Notes: a model not told the origin generated them from the sequence alone. A DNA stretch of 64,000 nucleotides from Streptomyces sp. NBC_00448 (GCF_036014115.1 NZ_CP107913.1:6131501-6195500); one strand, 5' to 3'; shown: positions 16,852 through 24,907, numbered from the stretch's first letter. Numbers and translations: made by a program.

Positions 16852-17707
16852 GGCGGGTTGGCGAGGGTGGGGGAGGCTTCCGGATGGCGGGGAAGGGAAC
16901 GCACGGTCGAGCGGGGGCGCTTGGCCGTCTGGTGGTGGGCGTCTGTCTTGCTGCCGCGGCCGCGTGCGGCAGTACGGGAGCGGGGAGTGAGCATTCGCCC
17001 CGTCCTTCCGCGTCGGCGTCGATGGACCCTGGACCGGAGTGCGTGGGGGAGAGCGCGGCGAAAGGGCTGGACGTGGTGTTCCACGCCAAGGCCGCGCTGC
17101 CCGGAGGGGCAAAGGTGGCGTACGACGTCGCGCACGCGGATGGCAGGGACCGGACCGCGGAGCTGGAGAGCGGGTCCGTCCGGCAGACGGTGAAGGTCGC
17201 GCAGAAGGTCACGCTGGCGGGACACGCGTACACCGTCGCTCAGATCTGCACCTACCGCGTGGTGCTGACCGGTCGTGGGCTGCACGCGCCGACCGGAGCG
17301 GGCGGGAAGACGTCCGACTGGCCGATGACGTACGAGGGCGTGCTGCCGCTGCGCTGGCACGTGCCAGTCAACTCGACTGATGGCAGCGGCGTCGGGAAGT
17401 CGATCGTGGTGACCGACATCGCAGACGGTCCGCTGCGGTGCGACATCAGCACCGTCATGGGCACGGACGGCGGAGGCTACTTCCGCGACGTGCCGGTCGG
17501 CGGCACGATCGAGTTCGCCGGCCGGCTGTGGAGGGTCGAGTACGTCGGCGCCGGGAACATGGACGTCGCCATCGACTCCCCGGACTTCGCACCCGGCGTG
17601 GTTCGACTGCGGGAACTCGGTGACGCGTAGGGCGGGTTGGTGGCGGGTGGTGGGTTCCGGACAAGTGGGGAAGGGAACGCACGGTCGAGCTATAGCACTT
17701 GACGGTC
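16840..17707. repeat. Tandem duplication with repeated 3' flank, period about 778 bp
   Basis: The two lipoprotein genes end in the same way (GACGCGTAGGGCGGGTTGG at about 16843 and 17622). The shared 3' flank includes GGGAAGGGAACGCACGGTCG at 16890 and 17668. The offset is 778-779 bases. Weak similarity continues past the second flank copy to about 17707, which may be the start of a lost third unit. Confidence 0.75.
16884..17630 (+). CDS. Lipoprotein 2, paralogue of lipoprotein 1
   Basis: A 248-residue lipoprotein starting at ATG 16884 behind GGGGGAGG. The lipobox is LAAAAAC (Cys near residue 28). The mature part aligns with lipoprotein 1 over its whole length: GPECVGESAAKGL, HAYTVAQICTYRVVLTG, DWPMTYEG, PLRCDI and DVPVGGTIEFAGRLWRVEYV are shared in order. 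The signal sequences differ strongly. The first codons lie in DNA that is itself repeated after this gene (16889-16912 and 17667-17690), so this start region was apparently built from the 3' flank of copy 1. The pair is a tandem duplication that has diverged in the surface domain, as seen in immunity gene arrays. Confidence 0.75.
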   Translation: MAGKGTHGRAGALGRLVVGVCLAAAAACGSTGAGSEHSPRPSASASMDPGPECVGESAAKGLDVVFHAKAALPGGAKVAYDVAHADGRDRTAELESGSVRQTVKVAQKVTLAGHAYTVAQICTYRVVLTGRGLHAPTGAGGKTSDWPMTYEGVLPLRWHVPVNSTDGSGVGKSIVVTDIADGPLRCDISTVMGTDGGGYFRDVPVGGTIEFAGRLWRVEYVGAGNMDVAIDSPDFAPGVVRLRELGDA

Positions 17708-17755
17708 TGTTTTGTGCACGACTTCCATCAACGGGCGCAAAACGCTGAAACCGTC
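17701..17755. promoter_or_regulatory. Nested inverted repeats upstream of the DeoR-family gene
   Basis: GACGGT (17701-17706) pairs with ACCGTC (17750-17755), and inside it GTTTTGTGC (17709-17717) pairs with GCGCAAAAC (17735-17743) with one mismatch. It ends 27 bases before the GTG of the DeoR-family gene, so it may be an autoregulatory operator, or a weak terminator for the lipoprotein operon. Confidence 0.45.
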
Positions 17756-17781
17756 CGGTCGTTGGCGTTACTGTCGGTTCC

Positions 17782-18744
17782 GTGTTCGCTGCAGAACGTC
17801 GTCAGTTGATTCTGGAAATGGTGCGGGCTAACGGAGCGGTGTCGCTGCGGGAGCTCGCCCGGGTCGTCCAGACGTCCGAAGTGACCGTGCGCAGGGACGT
17901 ACGGGCGCTGGAGGCGGAAGGACTGCTGGACCGCCGGCACGGCGGTGCGGTGCTGCCGGGTGGCTTCACCAGGGAGTCCGGCTTCCCGCAGAAATCCCAT
18001 CTAGCGACCGCGGAGAAGACGGCCATCGCCGATCTCGCGGCCGGCCTCGTCGAGGAGGGCGAGGCGATCGTGGTCGGTTCTGGTACGACCACGCAGGAAC
18101 TGGCCAGACGGCTGGCGCGGGTGGCCGGGCTGACCGTGGTCACCAACTCCCTGCTGGTGGCCCAGGCGTTGGCGCACGCCAACCGTGTCGAGGTGGTGAT
18201 GACCGGGGGCACCCTGCGCGGCTCGAACTACGGGCTGGTCGGCAGCGGGGCCGAGCAGTCGCTGCACGGGCTGCGGGTGTCCCGGGCGTTTCTGTCCGGC
18301 GCGGGGCTGACCGCCGAGCGCGGGCTGTCGACGTCCAACATGCTCGCCGCGAGCGTGGACCGGGCGCTGGTGCAGGCCGCCTCGGAGGTGGTGGTGCTCG
18401 CCGACCACACGAAGCTCGGCGCCGACACGATGTTCCAGACCGTGCCGACCGACCAGATCACCCATCTCGTCACCGACGAGCCCGAGCCGGACGACGAGCG
18501 CGCCGGCACGGAGTTGCAGGCGCTGGCCGATCGGGGGGTGCAGGTCACCGTCGCCTCGCTGCCCGGGAGCGGGTCCAGCGCGGCGGTGGCCGCGGCGGCG
18601 GCAGCGGACGGGCTCGCGTCCGGGCGCGGGTTGCCCGGGCCGCGGCGGCACCACCCGCTGCGCGGCGCCCCGCCGTTGGGTACGGCTCCCGTCGGGAGCG
18701 GGGAGAGCCCCACGCCCCGGCTCGCCGACGTCCGCCGCCGCTGA
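17782..18744 (+). CDS. DeoR-family transcriptional regulator
   Basis: A 320-residue DeoR/GlpR-type regulator. Residues 1-60 are the helix-turn-helix (RRQLILEMVRANGAVSLRELA and TSEVTVRRDVRALEAEGLLDRRHGGAV, the family signature). Residues about 75-235 form the sugar-phosphate isomerase-like sensor domain, with VVGSGTTTQELARRL, VVTNSLLVA, GGTLR and ADHTKLG. Such regulators usually repress sugar or nucleoside catabolism genes and respond to a phosphorylated sugar. Residues about 245-320 are an Ala/Gly/Arg/Pro-rich tail not typical of the family. The start is GTG 17782, and nested inverted repeats lie just upstream. The gene is convergent with the TetR gene, separated by a terminator. Confidence 0.85.
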   Translation: MFAAERRQLILEMVRANGAVSLRELARVVQTSEVTVRRDVRALEAEGLLDRRHGGAVLPGGFTRESGFPQKSHLATAEKTAIADLAAGLVEEGEAIVVGSGTTTQELARRLARVAGLTVVTNSLLVAQALAHANRVEVVMTGGTLRGSNYGLVGSGAEQSLHGLRVSRAFLSGAGLTAERGLSTSNMLAASVDRALVQAASEVVVLADHTKLGADTMFQTVPTDQITHLVTDEPEPDDERAGTELQALADRGVQVTVASLPGSGSSAAVAAAAAADGLASGRGLPGPRRHHPLRGAPPLGTAPVGSGESPTPRLADVRRR

Positions 18745-18778
18745 ACCCTCAGCCCTGAGCCACGCGCCCCACACCCCT

Positions 18779-18812
18779 GAGCGGCTCCCCTTCCGTGAAA
18801 GGAGAGCCGCTC
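18779..18812. terminator. Bidirectional terminator between deoR-type and tetR-type genes
   Basis: GAGCGGCTCCCCTT (18779-18792) pairs with AAGGAGAGCCGCTC (18799-18812) with one mismatch and a 6-base loop. It lies between two convergent genes. Confidence 0.75.
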
Positions 18813-18834
18813 GGAGGCGCGGAAGGCCACGCGC

Positions 18835-19500
18835 TCAGCGGGACCCGGCGTGCGCGTCGGACGCGGCCGGGACCGTCGCGGCGGGACGACGCTCCCCGGC
18901 CGAAGCCACCGCCGGCCCTGCTGTCGCCCCTGCCGGCGACCCCGCTGACGCCTCCGCGGACGGCCTCGTACGGATGCCCTCCATCATGAGGGTCATCAGC
19001 CGCTGGAAGACCCCCTTCTCCGTGGGGTCCTTCTCCGCGGCCTGCACCACCGCGTACGTCAGCTTGAGCAGGTCGCCGATGTGGATGTCCTCCCGTACGG
19101 CGCCCGCCTGCTGCGCACGGGTCAGGAGTTGCCCGCCGGACTCGCGCAACTTGAACTTGCACGCGGGCATCTGCGTGTCGGACGCCTCGCCGATGGCCGC
19201 GGCCATGCCGCGGTACGCCGACGAGTGCGCCGCCATCGCGTACAGCCATGAGGTGAGGGCCTCGGTGGGGTCGTCCGCGGACATCAACTCGACGGAGCGA
19301 GCGCCGAGCGCGTCGATCTCGCGGACGAAGACCGCGTTCATCAGGCTGTATCGGTTGGGGAAGTGCCGGTAGAGGGTGCCGATGCCGACGCCCGCGTGCC
19401 GGGCGATGTCCTCCAGCGCGACATCGGTGCCGTGCACGATGAACGCCTGCCGGGCCTCTTCGAGCAACCGGTCGTAGTTGCGTTGCGCGTCTGCCCGCAT
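18835..19500 (-). CDS. TetR-family transcriptional regulator
   Basis: A repressor of about 221 residues. The N-terminal helix-turn-helix reads DIARHAGVGIGTLYRHFPNR, the TetR hallmark; the following helices form the ligand-binding domain (about 65-190), and the tail is Ala/Gly/Pro-rich and probably disordered. The start used is ATG 19500 (MRADAQRNYDRLL) with GGAGG 11 bases upstream; GTG 19518 in frame is possible and adds six residues. It is transcribed divergently from a drug exporter gene. The shared gap holds two identical-arm palindromes over the exporter promoter, so this protein very probably represses the exporter, and perhaps itself, until a small lipophilic ligand binds. Confidence 0.88.
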   Translation of the reverse strand: MRADAQRNYDRLLEEARQAFIVHGTDVALEDIARHAGVGIGTLYRHFPNRYSLMNAVFVREIDALGARSVELMSADDPTEALTSWLYAMAAHSSAYRGMAAAIGEASDTQMPACKFKLRESGGQLLTRAQQAGAVREDIHIGDLLKLTYAVVQAAEKDPTEKGVFQRLMTLMMEGIRTRPSAEASAGSPAGATAGPAVASAGERRPAATVPAASDAHAGSR

Positions 19501-19542
19501 CGTCGGTCCCGCCTCCACTCCGGAATATCTCGCCGAAAGCGA

Positions 19543-19590
19543 TTGTAGTTCCGGAGGAAGCCTCCGTATAGTTTTCGGAGGAGACCTCCG
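19543..19590 (+). promoter_or_regulatory. Exporter promoter with two TetR-type operators
   Basis: Two palindromes with the same arms, CGGAGG-AAG-CCTCCG (19552-19566) and CGGAGG-AGA-CCTCCG (19576-19590), have centres 24 bp apart. They flank TATAGT (19567-19572), a good -10 element, which sits 18 bp after TTGTAG (19543-19548), a plausible -35. A repressor bound to either site would block the exporter promoter. Confidence 0.75.
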
Positions 19591-19620
19591 TTTACTCTCT
19601 CCGCTGGAGGCTTACTCACC

Positions 19621-21135
19621 ATGTCCACGCCCACGACGCGTGACTCCGACAGCACCAACAGCACCGGAGGAACAGACCCGACCCACAACACCCAACAGGC
19701 CGGCGGCGCCACCACCGGTGCCGCCCCCGCCCCCACCCGGCAGCCGTCGTCCCCCGCGAGCCGCCACCCGTATCTCGTCCTCGGTGCCATCGTCGGCACC
19801 CAGCTGATGATCCTGCTCGACGCCACCGTGGTGAACGTCGCGCTGCCCGGCATCGGCACCCACCTGGGCTTCTCGGCCACCGGCATGTCGTGGGTGCTCA
19901 ACGTCTACACCCTCGCCTTCGGCGGCCTGTTGCTGCTCGGCAGCCGAATAGGCGACCTGATCGGCCGCCGTACGGCGATGGTGTGGGGCGTCGCCGCCTT
20001 CACCGTCGCCTCGATCGCGGGAGGGCTGGCCAACGACGCGACCACCCTGCTGGTCGCCCGCGGCTTCCAGGGGGCGGCCGCCGCGCTGGCCGCGCCCAGC
20101 ACCCTTGCCCTGATCGCCACGTCGTTCAGCGAGGGCACCGAGCGCAACCGGGCGCTGAGCGTGTTCTCGGCGGTCTCCGGCGCGGGTTCGGCGATCGGCC
20201 TGACCGCCGGCGGCATCCTCACCGACCTGGGCTCCTGGCGCTGGGTGTTCTTCATCAACGTGCCGGTCGGCGCACTGATCATGGTGCTCGCACCGCGCTT
20301 CATCAACGAGACCGCGCGCCACCGCGGCGGCCGCTTCGACATCGCGGGTGCGCTGACCGGCACGCTCGGCATGGCCACCTTGGTGTACGGCTTCATCCGG
20401 GTCGGCGAGAGCAAGTGGACCGACGGACGGGCGCTGGCGTCGTTCGTGATCGCGGTCGCGCTGCTCGGCGCGTTCCTCGTCAACGAGACGCGGGTCGAGC
20501 GCCCGCTGGTGGTGCTGCGGCTGTTCGCCGACCGCAACCGGGCCATCGCCTACAGCGTGATGCTGCTGGTGCCGGCCGGGATGTTCGGCGTCTTCTACTT
20601 CAGCACCCAGTACCTGCAGACGTATCTGCACTTCAGCCCGTTGAAGACCGGCTTCGCATTCCTGCCGCTGGCCGGGCTGCTCTTCGTCGCCGCGCGGCTC
20701 GCGCCGCGCATGATCGGCAGGTTCGGCGCGAAGACGGTGGTGAGCATCGGGCTGCCGATCAACCTGGCGGGCACGATCTGGATCACCCAGCTCGGCCCGA
20801 CCGACGGCTACGCGGCCGGACTGCTCGGCCCGCTGATGCTGGTCGGCTTCGGGGTCGGCTGGACGATGATGCCGCTCAACACGTTCATCCTCTCCGGCGT
20901 CCAGCCCAAGGACGCGGGTTCCGCGTCCGGCCTGCTCCAGACGATGCAGCAGATCGGCGGCAGCCTCGGACTGTCGGTGCTGGTCACCGTCTTCGGTACG
21001 GTCTCCCGGCACGCGCACGGCAACGCGTTCATCGACGGCGCCACCGCCGCGTTCACCCTGGCGGCGATCTTCGTCTCGGCCGCGCTGGTGATGGTGCTCC
21101 TGCTCAAGGCGCCCCCGAAGCCGGTGCTGCGCTGA
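19621..21135 (+). CDS. MFS drug exporter, 14-TM (DHA2/EmrB-QacA) family
   Basis: A 504-residue proton-driven exporter. After a polar Thr/Pro-rich N-terminus (about 45 residues), hydrophobic segments fit the 14-helix DHA2 layout. Motifs include LDATVVNVALPGI in helix 1 (motif D1), RIGDLIGRRTAMVWG in the first cytoplasmic loop (motif A) and GAGSAIGLTAGGILTDLGSWRWVFFINVP (antiporter motif C and the following loop). It would expel lipophilic drugs or a natural product. The ATG at 19621 follows GGAGG by 10 bases. It is divergent from, and probably repressed by, the TetR-family neighbour. No biosynthetic genes are nearby to suggest a dedicated substrate. Confidence 0.9.
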   Translation: MSTPTTRDSDSTNSTGGTDPTHNTQQAGGATTGAAPAPTRQPSSPASRHPYLVLGAIVGTQLMILLDATVVNVALPGIGTHLGFSATGMSWVLNVYTLAFGGLLLLGSRIGDLIGRRTAMVWGVAAFTVASIAGGLANDATTLLVARGFQGAAAALAAPSTLALIATSFSEGTERNRALSVFSAVSGAGSAIGLTAGGILTDLGSWRWVFFINVPVGALIMVLAPRFINETARHRGGRFDIAGALTGTLGMATLVYGFIRVGESKWTDGRALASFVIAVALLGAFLVNETRVERPLVVLRLFADRNRAIAYSVMLLVPAGMFGVFYFSTQYLQTYLHFSPLKTGFAFLPLAGLLFVAARLAPRMIGRFGAKTVVSIGLPINLAGTIWITQLGPTDGYAAGLLGPLMLVGFGVGWTMMPLNTFILSGVQPKDAGSASGLLQTMQQIGGSLGLSVLVTVFGTVSRHAHGNAFIDGATAAFTLAAIFVSAALVMVLLLKAPPKPVLR

Positions 21136-21191
21136 GCGGGAGCGGCGGCGAGCCGCGGGCGCGCCGCCGGGGCCCGACCGTATGACGTGAG

Positions 21192-21228
21192 GCGGGCGGC
21201 GGCTGACACCAGGTCAGCCGCCGCCCGC
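21192..21228. terminator. Strong bidirectional terminator
   Basis: A perfect 16-bp stem (GCGGGCGGCGGCTGAC at 21192-21207 with its complement at 21213-21228) and a 5-base loop lie between the convergent exporter and accA2 genes. Confidence 0.85.
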
Positions 21229-21264
21229 TTCCGCGTGGGCGCGCCCTGCGCGCCCCGCCCTGCC

Positions 21265-23025
21265 TCAGTCCTTGATCTCGCAGATGACCGCGCCGGAGGA
21301 GATCGAGGAGCCGACCTCCGCCTTCAGGCCGACGACGGTGCCGGAGCGGTGCGCGTTGAGCGGCTGCTCCATCTTCATCGCCTCCAGCACCACGATCAGG
21401 TCGCCCTCGGAGACCTGCTGGCCCTCCTCGGCCGCGACCTTCACGATGGTGCCCTGCATCGGCGAGGCGAGCGTGTCGCCGGACACGGCGGCGCTCGCCT
21501 TCGCCGCGGCCCGCCGCTTCGGCTTGGCCCCCGCGGCCAGCCCGGTACGGGCCAGCGTCATCCCCAGGTGCGCGGGCAGCGACACCTCCAGGCGCTTGCC
21601 GCCGACCTCGACCACGACGGTCTCGCGCCCGCCGGACTCCTCCTCGTCGGCCGCCGCACCCTTGAACGGAGGGATGGTGTTGTCGAACTCCGTCTCGATC
21701 CACCGGGTGTGCACCGTGAACGGGCCGCCGTCCGTCGGCGCGAACGCCGGGTCGACGACCACCGCGCGGTGGAACGGGATCGCGGTCGCCATGCCCTCGA
21801 CGGTGAACTCGCCCAGCGCGCGGGCGGCCCGCTGGAGTGCCTGCTCACGGGTCGCCCCGGTCACCACCAGCTTCGCCAGCAGGGAGTCCCAGGCCGGGCC
21901 GATCACGCTGCCGGACTCCACGCCCGCGTCCAGCCGTACGCCGGGACCCGAGGGCGGGGTGAAGACGGTGACGGTGCCGGGCGCGGGAAGGAAGTTGCGG
22001 CCCGGGTCCTCGCCGTTGATCCGGAACTCGAAGGAGTGGCCGCGGTGCTCCGGGTCGTCGTAGCCGAGCGCCTCGCCGTCGGCGATCCGGAACATCTCCC
22101 GGACCAGGTCGATGCCGGAGACCTCCTCGGTGACCGGGTGCTCCACCTGGAGGCGGGTGTTGACCTCCAGGAAGGAGATGGTGCCGTCCTGGCCGACCAG
22201 GAACTCGCAGGTGCCCGCGCCGACATAGCCGGCCTCGCGCAGGATCGCCTTCGACGCGCTGTAGAGCTGCGCGTTCTGCTCCGGAGACAGCCAGGGCGCC
22301 GGGGCCTCCTCCACGAGCTTCTGGTGCCGGCGCTGCAACGAGCAGTCACGGGTGGAGACCACCACCACGTTGCCGTGCGTGTCGGCCAGGCACTGCGTCT
22401 CCACGTGCCGGGGCCGGTCCAGGTAGCGCTCCACGAAGCACTCGCCGCGGCCGAACGCGGCCACCGCCTCGCGCACCGCGGAGTCGTACAGCTCCGGCAC
22501 CTCCTCCAGCGTGCGGGCGACCTTCAGGCCGCGGCCGCCGCCGCCGAAGGCCGCCTTGATGGCGATCGGCAGGCCGTACTCCTTCGCGAACGCGACGACC
22601 TCGTCCGCACCCGACACCGGGTCGGGGGTGCCGGCCACCAGCGGCGCGCCCGCGCGCTGGGCGATGTGACGGGCCGCCACCTTGTCGCCCAGGTCGCGGA
22701 TCGCCTGCGGCGGCGGGCCGATCCAGGTCAGCCCGGCGTCCAGCACCGCCTGGGCGAACTCCGCGTTCTCCGACAGGAACCCGTAGCCGGGGTGCACCGC
22801 GTCGGCGCCCGACTCCGCCGCGGCCGCCAGCACCTTGCCGATGTCGAGATAGCTGGTCGCCGGGGTGTCACCACCCAGTGCGTACGCCTCGTCGGCAACC
22901 CGGACGTGGACCGCGTCCCGGTCCGGCTCGGCGTACACCGCGACACTGCCGATACCGGCATCCCGACACGCACGAGCGACACGGACAGCGATTTCACCGC
23001 GGTTGGCGATGAGCACCTTGCGCAC
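21265..23025 (-). CDS. accA2: Acyl-CoA carboxylase alpha subunit (biotin carboxylase and carrier)
   Basis: A 586-residue biotinylated subunit that carboxylates its own biotin with ATP and bicarbonate for acetyl-CoA or propionyl-CoA carboxylase. The N-terminal biotin carboxylase domain (about 1-450) begins KVLIANRGEIAVRVARAC; the ATP-grasp loop FGGGGRGLKVA, FVERYLDRPRH and the catalytic EVNTRLQVEH segment are present. The C-terminal carrier domain (about 515-586) has the biotin site Lys551 in EAMKME. The start is GTG 23025 behind GGAGG. The beta (pccB) and epsilon subunits are encoded 2-4 kb away in the same direction, and biotin ligase beyond them. In Streptomyces this pathway makes malonyl- and methylmalonyl-CoA for fatty acids and polyketides. 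Confidence 0.95.
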   Translation of the reverse strand: MRKVLIANRGEIAVRVARACRDAGIGSVAVYAEPDRDAVHVRVADEAYALGGDTPATSYLDIGKVLAAAAESGADAVHPGYGFLSENAEFAQAVLDAGLTWIGPPPQAIRDLGDKVAARHIAQRAGAPLVAGTPDPVSGADEVVAFAKEYGLPIAIKAAFGGGGRGLKVARTLEEVPELYDSAVREAVAAFGRGECFVERYLDRPRHVETQCLADTHGNVVVVSTRDCSLQRRHQKLVEEAPAPWLSPEQNAQLYSASKAILREAGYVGAGTCEFLVGQDGTISFLEVNTRLQVEHPVTEEVSGIDLVREMFRIADGEALGYDDPEHRGHSFEFRINGEDPGRNFLPAPGTVTVFTPPSGPGVRLDAGVESGSVIGPAWDSLLAKLVVTGATREQALQRAARALGEFTVEGMATAIPFHRAVVVDPAFAPTDGGPFTVHTRWIETEFDNTIPPFKGAAADEEESGGRETVVVEVGGKRLEVSLPAHLGMTLARTGLAAGAKPKRRAAAKASAAVSGDTLASPMQGTIVKVAAEEGQQVSEGDLIVVLEAMKMEQPLNAHRSGTVVGLKAEVGSSISSGAVICEIKD

Positions 23026-23462
23026 GATGGCTCCCTCCTTGGAACAAGCAGAGTTTAGGCAATGGCCACACTTGAAACCGAGGCACCCCTACACGTGAGG
23101 TTGCCCACACAGAGGGTGATCCAGGGGCCCGGAGAACCCGTGGAAAGCCTGCTCATTCCAAGGTACGGCGCGGGTTGGCGCAATGTCCCGCACTCCCGTG
23201 TGTGGAACGGGTCTCGCATGTCGGCCGACCTGGGACGCGCCGATCCTTTGTGGAGTTCCTACGAAGAGAGCACGGAAACTTTGCTGCCGTCCGTTCCCTG
23301 ACGAGTGGTTGTGCCCGGGCCCTTGCCGCCGCGCATACCCGTGAGTAGCCTGCGAGCCGCGGGGTACCTGGGGTAACTCCCATGAAAATCCCGGCGAGTC
23401 GGGGCGCGGTAAGACTTCGGCTCGCAAGGACCACCCGGACGGACCGTGACAAGGGGGACGAT
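23026..23462. other. Divergent intergenic region, no gene seen
   Basis: A gap of about 440 bp between divergent genes, with somewhat lower G+C near 23040-23110 and 23240-23300. It must hold the accA2 promoter and that of the small membrane protein. Short frames inside have no good start or family similarity. No clear operator was found. Confidence 0.45.
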
Positions 23463-23900
23463 GTGCGCAGAGGTATAGCCGTGGCCACCGCCGTGGTGCT
23501 CGTGCTCGACGCCCTCACCATCGCGGCGGTGAACTGGATACTCGGGCTGGCGGTTCGCCGCCAGCAGATGTCCCTCGGCGGACTGCCGACCCACGCGATG
23601 GAGGTCGGGTCGTGGGTGGCGGGCGGGATATTCGCGCTCTTCCTGCTCAGCTGCGCGGCGCTGGTGGCCCGCATCGCGCTGCGCGACCGGATGGCCGGCC
23701 GGGTCGGCCGCATCGTGCTCATCGTCTGCGCCGTCATCCACGGCGTGGTCGGCGCCGCCGCGGTCGGGCTCGTCGGGTGGTACGCGTTCGTGGTGATGAT
23801 GGTGATACTCGCGCTGCTCGTGGGCACGTTGCTGCTCTACGCGCCCGACCAGAACGGCACCGACGAGAACGGCGCCGTCGAGGCGGTCCCGGCCACGTAG
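23463..23900 (+). CDS. Small integral membrane protein
   Basis: A 145-residue protein with three or four hydrophobic helices: about 5-27, 48-70 and two close together at about 78-120. A short acidic tail (GTDENGAVEAVPAT) ends the protein. The start is GTG 23463 (VRRGIAVATAVVL) behind AGGGGGAC; an upstream ATG at 23382 would add 27 basic residues that do not look like coding sequence. It is not recognised as an enzyme or transporter. Its place between accA2 and maf appears conserved in streptomycetes (recollection), but nothing in the sequence indicates a link to the carboxylase. Confidence 0.75.
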   Translation: MRRGIAVATAVVLVLDALTIAAVNWILGLAVRRQQMSLGGLPTHAMEVGSWVAGGIFALFLLSCAALVARIALRDRMAGRVGRIVLIVCAVIHGVVGAAAVGLVGWYAFVVMMVILALLVGTLLLYAPDQNGTDENGAVEAVPAT

Positions 23901-23982
23901 TCAGCCGCTGGCGGCGTAGCGAGGTCCCGCCGCGTAGTGAGGTCCTGGCCCCACCCCCTGCCCTACGCCCACACGTCGGCGA

Positions 23983-24594
23983 TCACGCCCACAAGTCGGT
24001 GATGGGGATGCCCAGCTCGGCCAGGAGGGCGCGCAGGAGCGGGAGGGAGAGCCCGATGACGTTGCCCGGGTCGCCCTCGATGCCGTCGACGAAGGGGGCC
24101 GAGCGGCCGTCGAGAGTGAAGGCGCCGGCGACGTGGAGGGGTTCACCGCTGGCGACGTAGGCCGCGATCTCGGCGTCGTCCGGGGTGCCGAAGTGCACCG
24201 TGGTGGAGGCGGTCCGGGACAGCCGGCGGCCGTCGGCCGTGTCGATGACGCAGTGCCCGGTCTGCAGCACCCCGCTACGTCCGCGCATCGCGTGCCACCG
24301 CTGCGTCGCCTCGGCCGCGTCCTTCGGCTTGCCCAGCGCGCGACCGTCGAGTTCGAGCACCGAGTCGCAGCCGACCACCAGCTCGCCACCGTCCAGCCCA
24401 CCGCCGTCCGCGACCGCCGTCGCCTTCGCCTCGGCCAGCACGCGGGCCAGTTCGGCGGGGGAGGGCGCGGTGATCGCCTCCTCGTCGACGCCGGAGACCA
24501 CCACCTTGGGGTCGAGCCCGGCCTGTCGCAGCAGCCCGAGACGGGCGGGCGAGGCGGACGCCAGGACGAGGGCGCGGCGGGGCGAAGAGGTCAC
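23983..24594 (-). CDS. maf: Maf-family nucleotide pyrophosphatase
   Basis: A 203-residue Maf protein. The N-terminus LVLASASPARLGLLRQAGL is the family signature, with the substrate-binding Ser-x-Ser-Pro-Arg loop here as SASPAR. EEAI, the LAEAKA helix, GCDSVLELDGRALGKPKDAAEA (catalytic Asp and Lys) and EGDPGNVIGLSLP complete the set. Maf proteins hydrolyse non-canonical or canonical nucleoside triphosphates to monophosphates and may affect septation. The start is GTG 24594. It lies downstream of pccB, pccE and the mmpB-like gene, all leftward. Confidence 0.92.
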   Translation of the reverse strand: MTSSPRRALVLASASPARLGLLRQAGLDPKVVVSGVDEEAITAPSPAELARVLAEAKATAVADGGGLDGGELVVGCDSVLELDGRALGKPKDAAEATQRWHAMRGRSGVLQTGHCVIDTADGRRLSRTASTTVHFGTPDDAEIAAYVASGEPLHVAGAFTLDGRSAPFVDGIEGDPGNVIGLSLPLLRALLAELGIPITDLWA

Positions 24595-24636
24595 CGGGCC
24601 ATCGTAGAGAACGCCGGGAGCGCGACCGCCGCCCGC

Positions 24637-24771
24637 TCACGCATGCCAGGCGGCCAGCGCCATCACCATGACCGCCGCCACCGCGAGCACCAGCATCGCC
24701 CGGCGCAGCATCACCTGAGCCCGGCGCAACTCCTCGTCGCGCTTGCGCGGTTGATCATCGGACCACAGCAT
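24637..24771 (-). CDS. mmpB: Morphogenic membrane micropeptide, MmpB-like
   Basis: A 44-residue peptide, ATG 24771 to TGA 24637. It begins MLWSDD, continues with a charged helix (QPRKRDEELRRAQVMLRR) and ends in one membrane helix (about 25-42) with WHA at the C-terminus. The MLWSD start, the amphipathic charged stretch and the single helix match, from memory, the MmpB peptides of Streptomyces, implicated in development. Its position between maf and the carboxylase epsilon subunit gene fits the same recollection. A 16-bp inverted repeat lies 36 bases upstream. The reading frame keeps high G/C at third positions over its length, which supports it being real. Confidence 0.7.
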   Translation of the reverse strand: MLWSDDQPRKRDEELRRAQVMLRRAMLVLAVAAVMVMALAAWHA

Positions 24772-24806
24772 GCCGTCAAGGGTGGACCGTCGCGCGGACG
24801 CGCGCC

Positions 24807-24822
24807 TGAGTACGAGTACTCA
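24807..24822. promoter_or_regulatory. Inverted repeat upstream of mmpB-like gene
   Basis: TGAGTAC and GTACTCA are separated by GA, giving perfect 7-bp arms, 36 bases before the micropeptide start. It is a candidate operator for a dimeric regulator. Confidence 0.45.
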
Positions 24823-24907
24823 CTGCGCGGCCCGACGCACCGGCCGTCCCACCCGCCCCACAGGCCCCTGCGGTCAGGCATCCTGCACGGTCAGGCGCCC
24901 TGCGCGG

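Noticed and set aside
23382..23462. Upstream ATG as start of the small membrane protein
   Set aside because: The added residues are basic and non-hydrophobic, and the ribosome binding site is just before GTG 23463.
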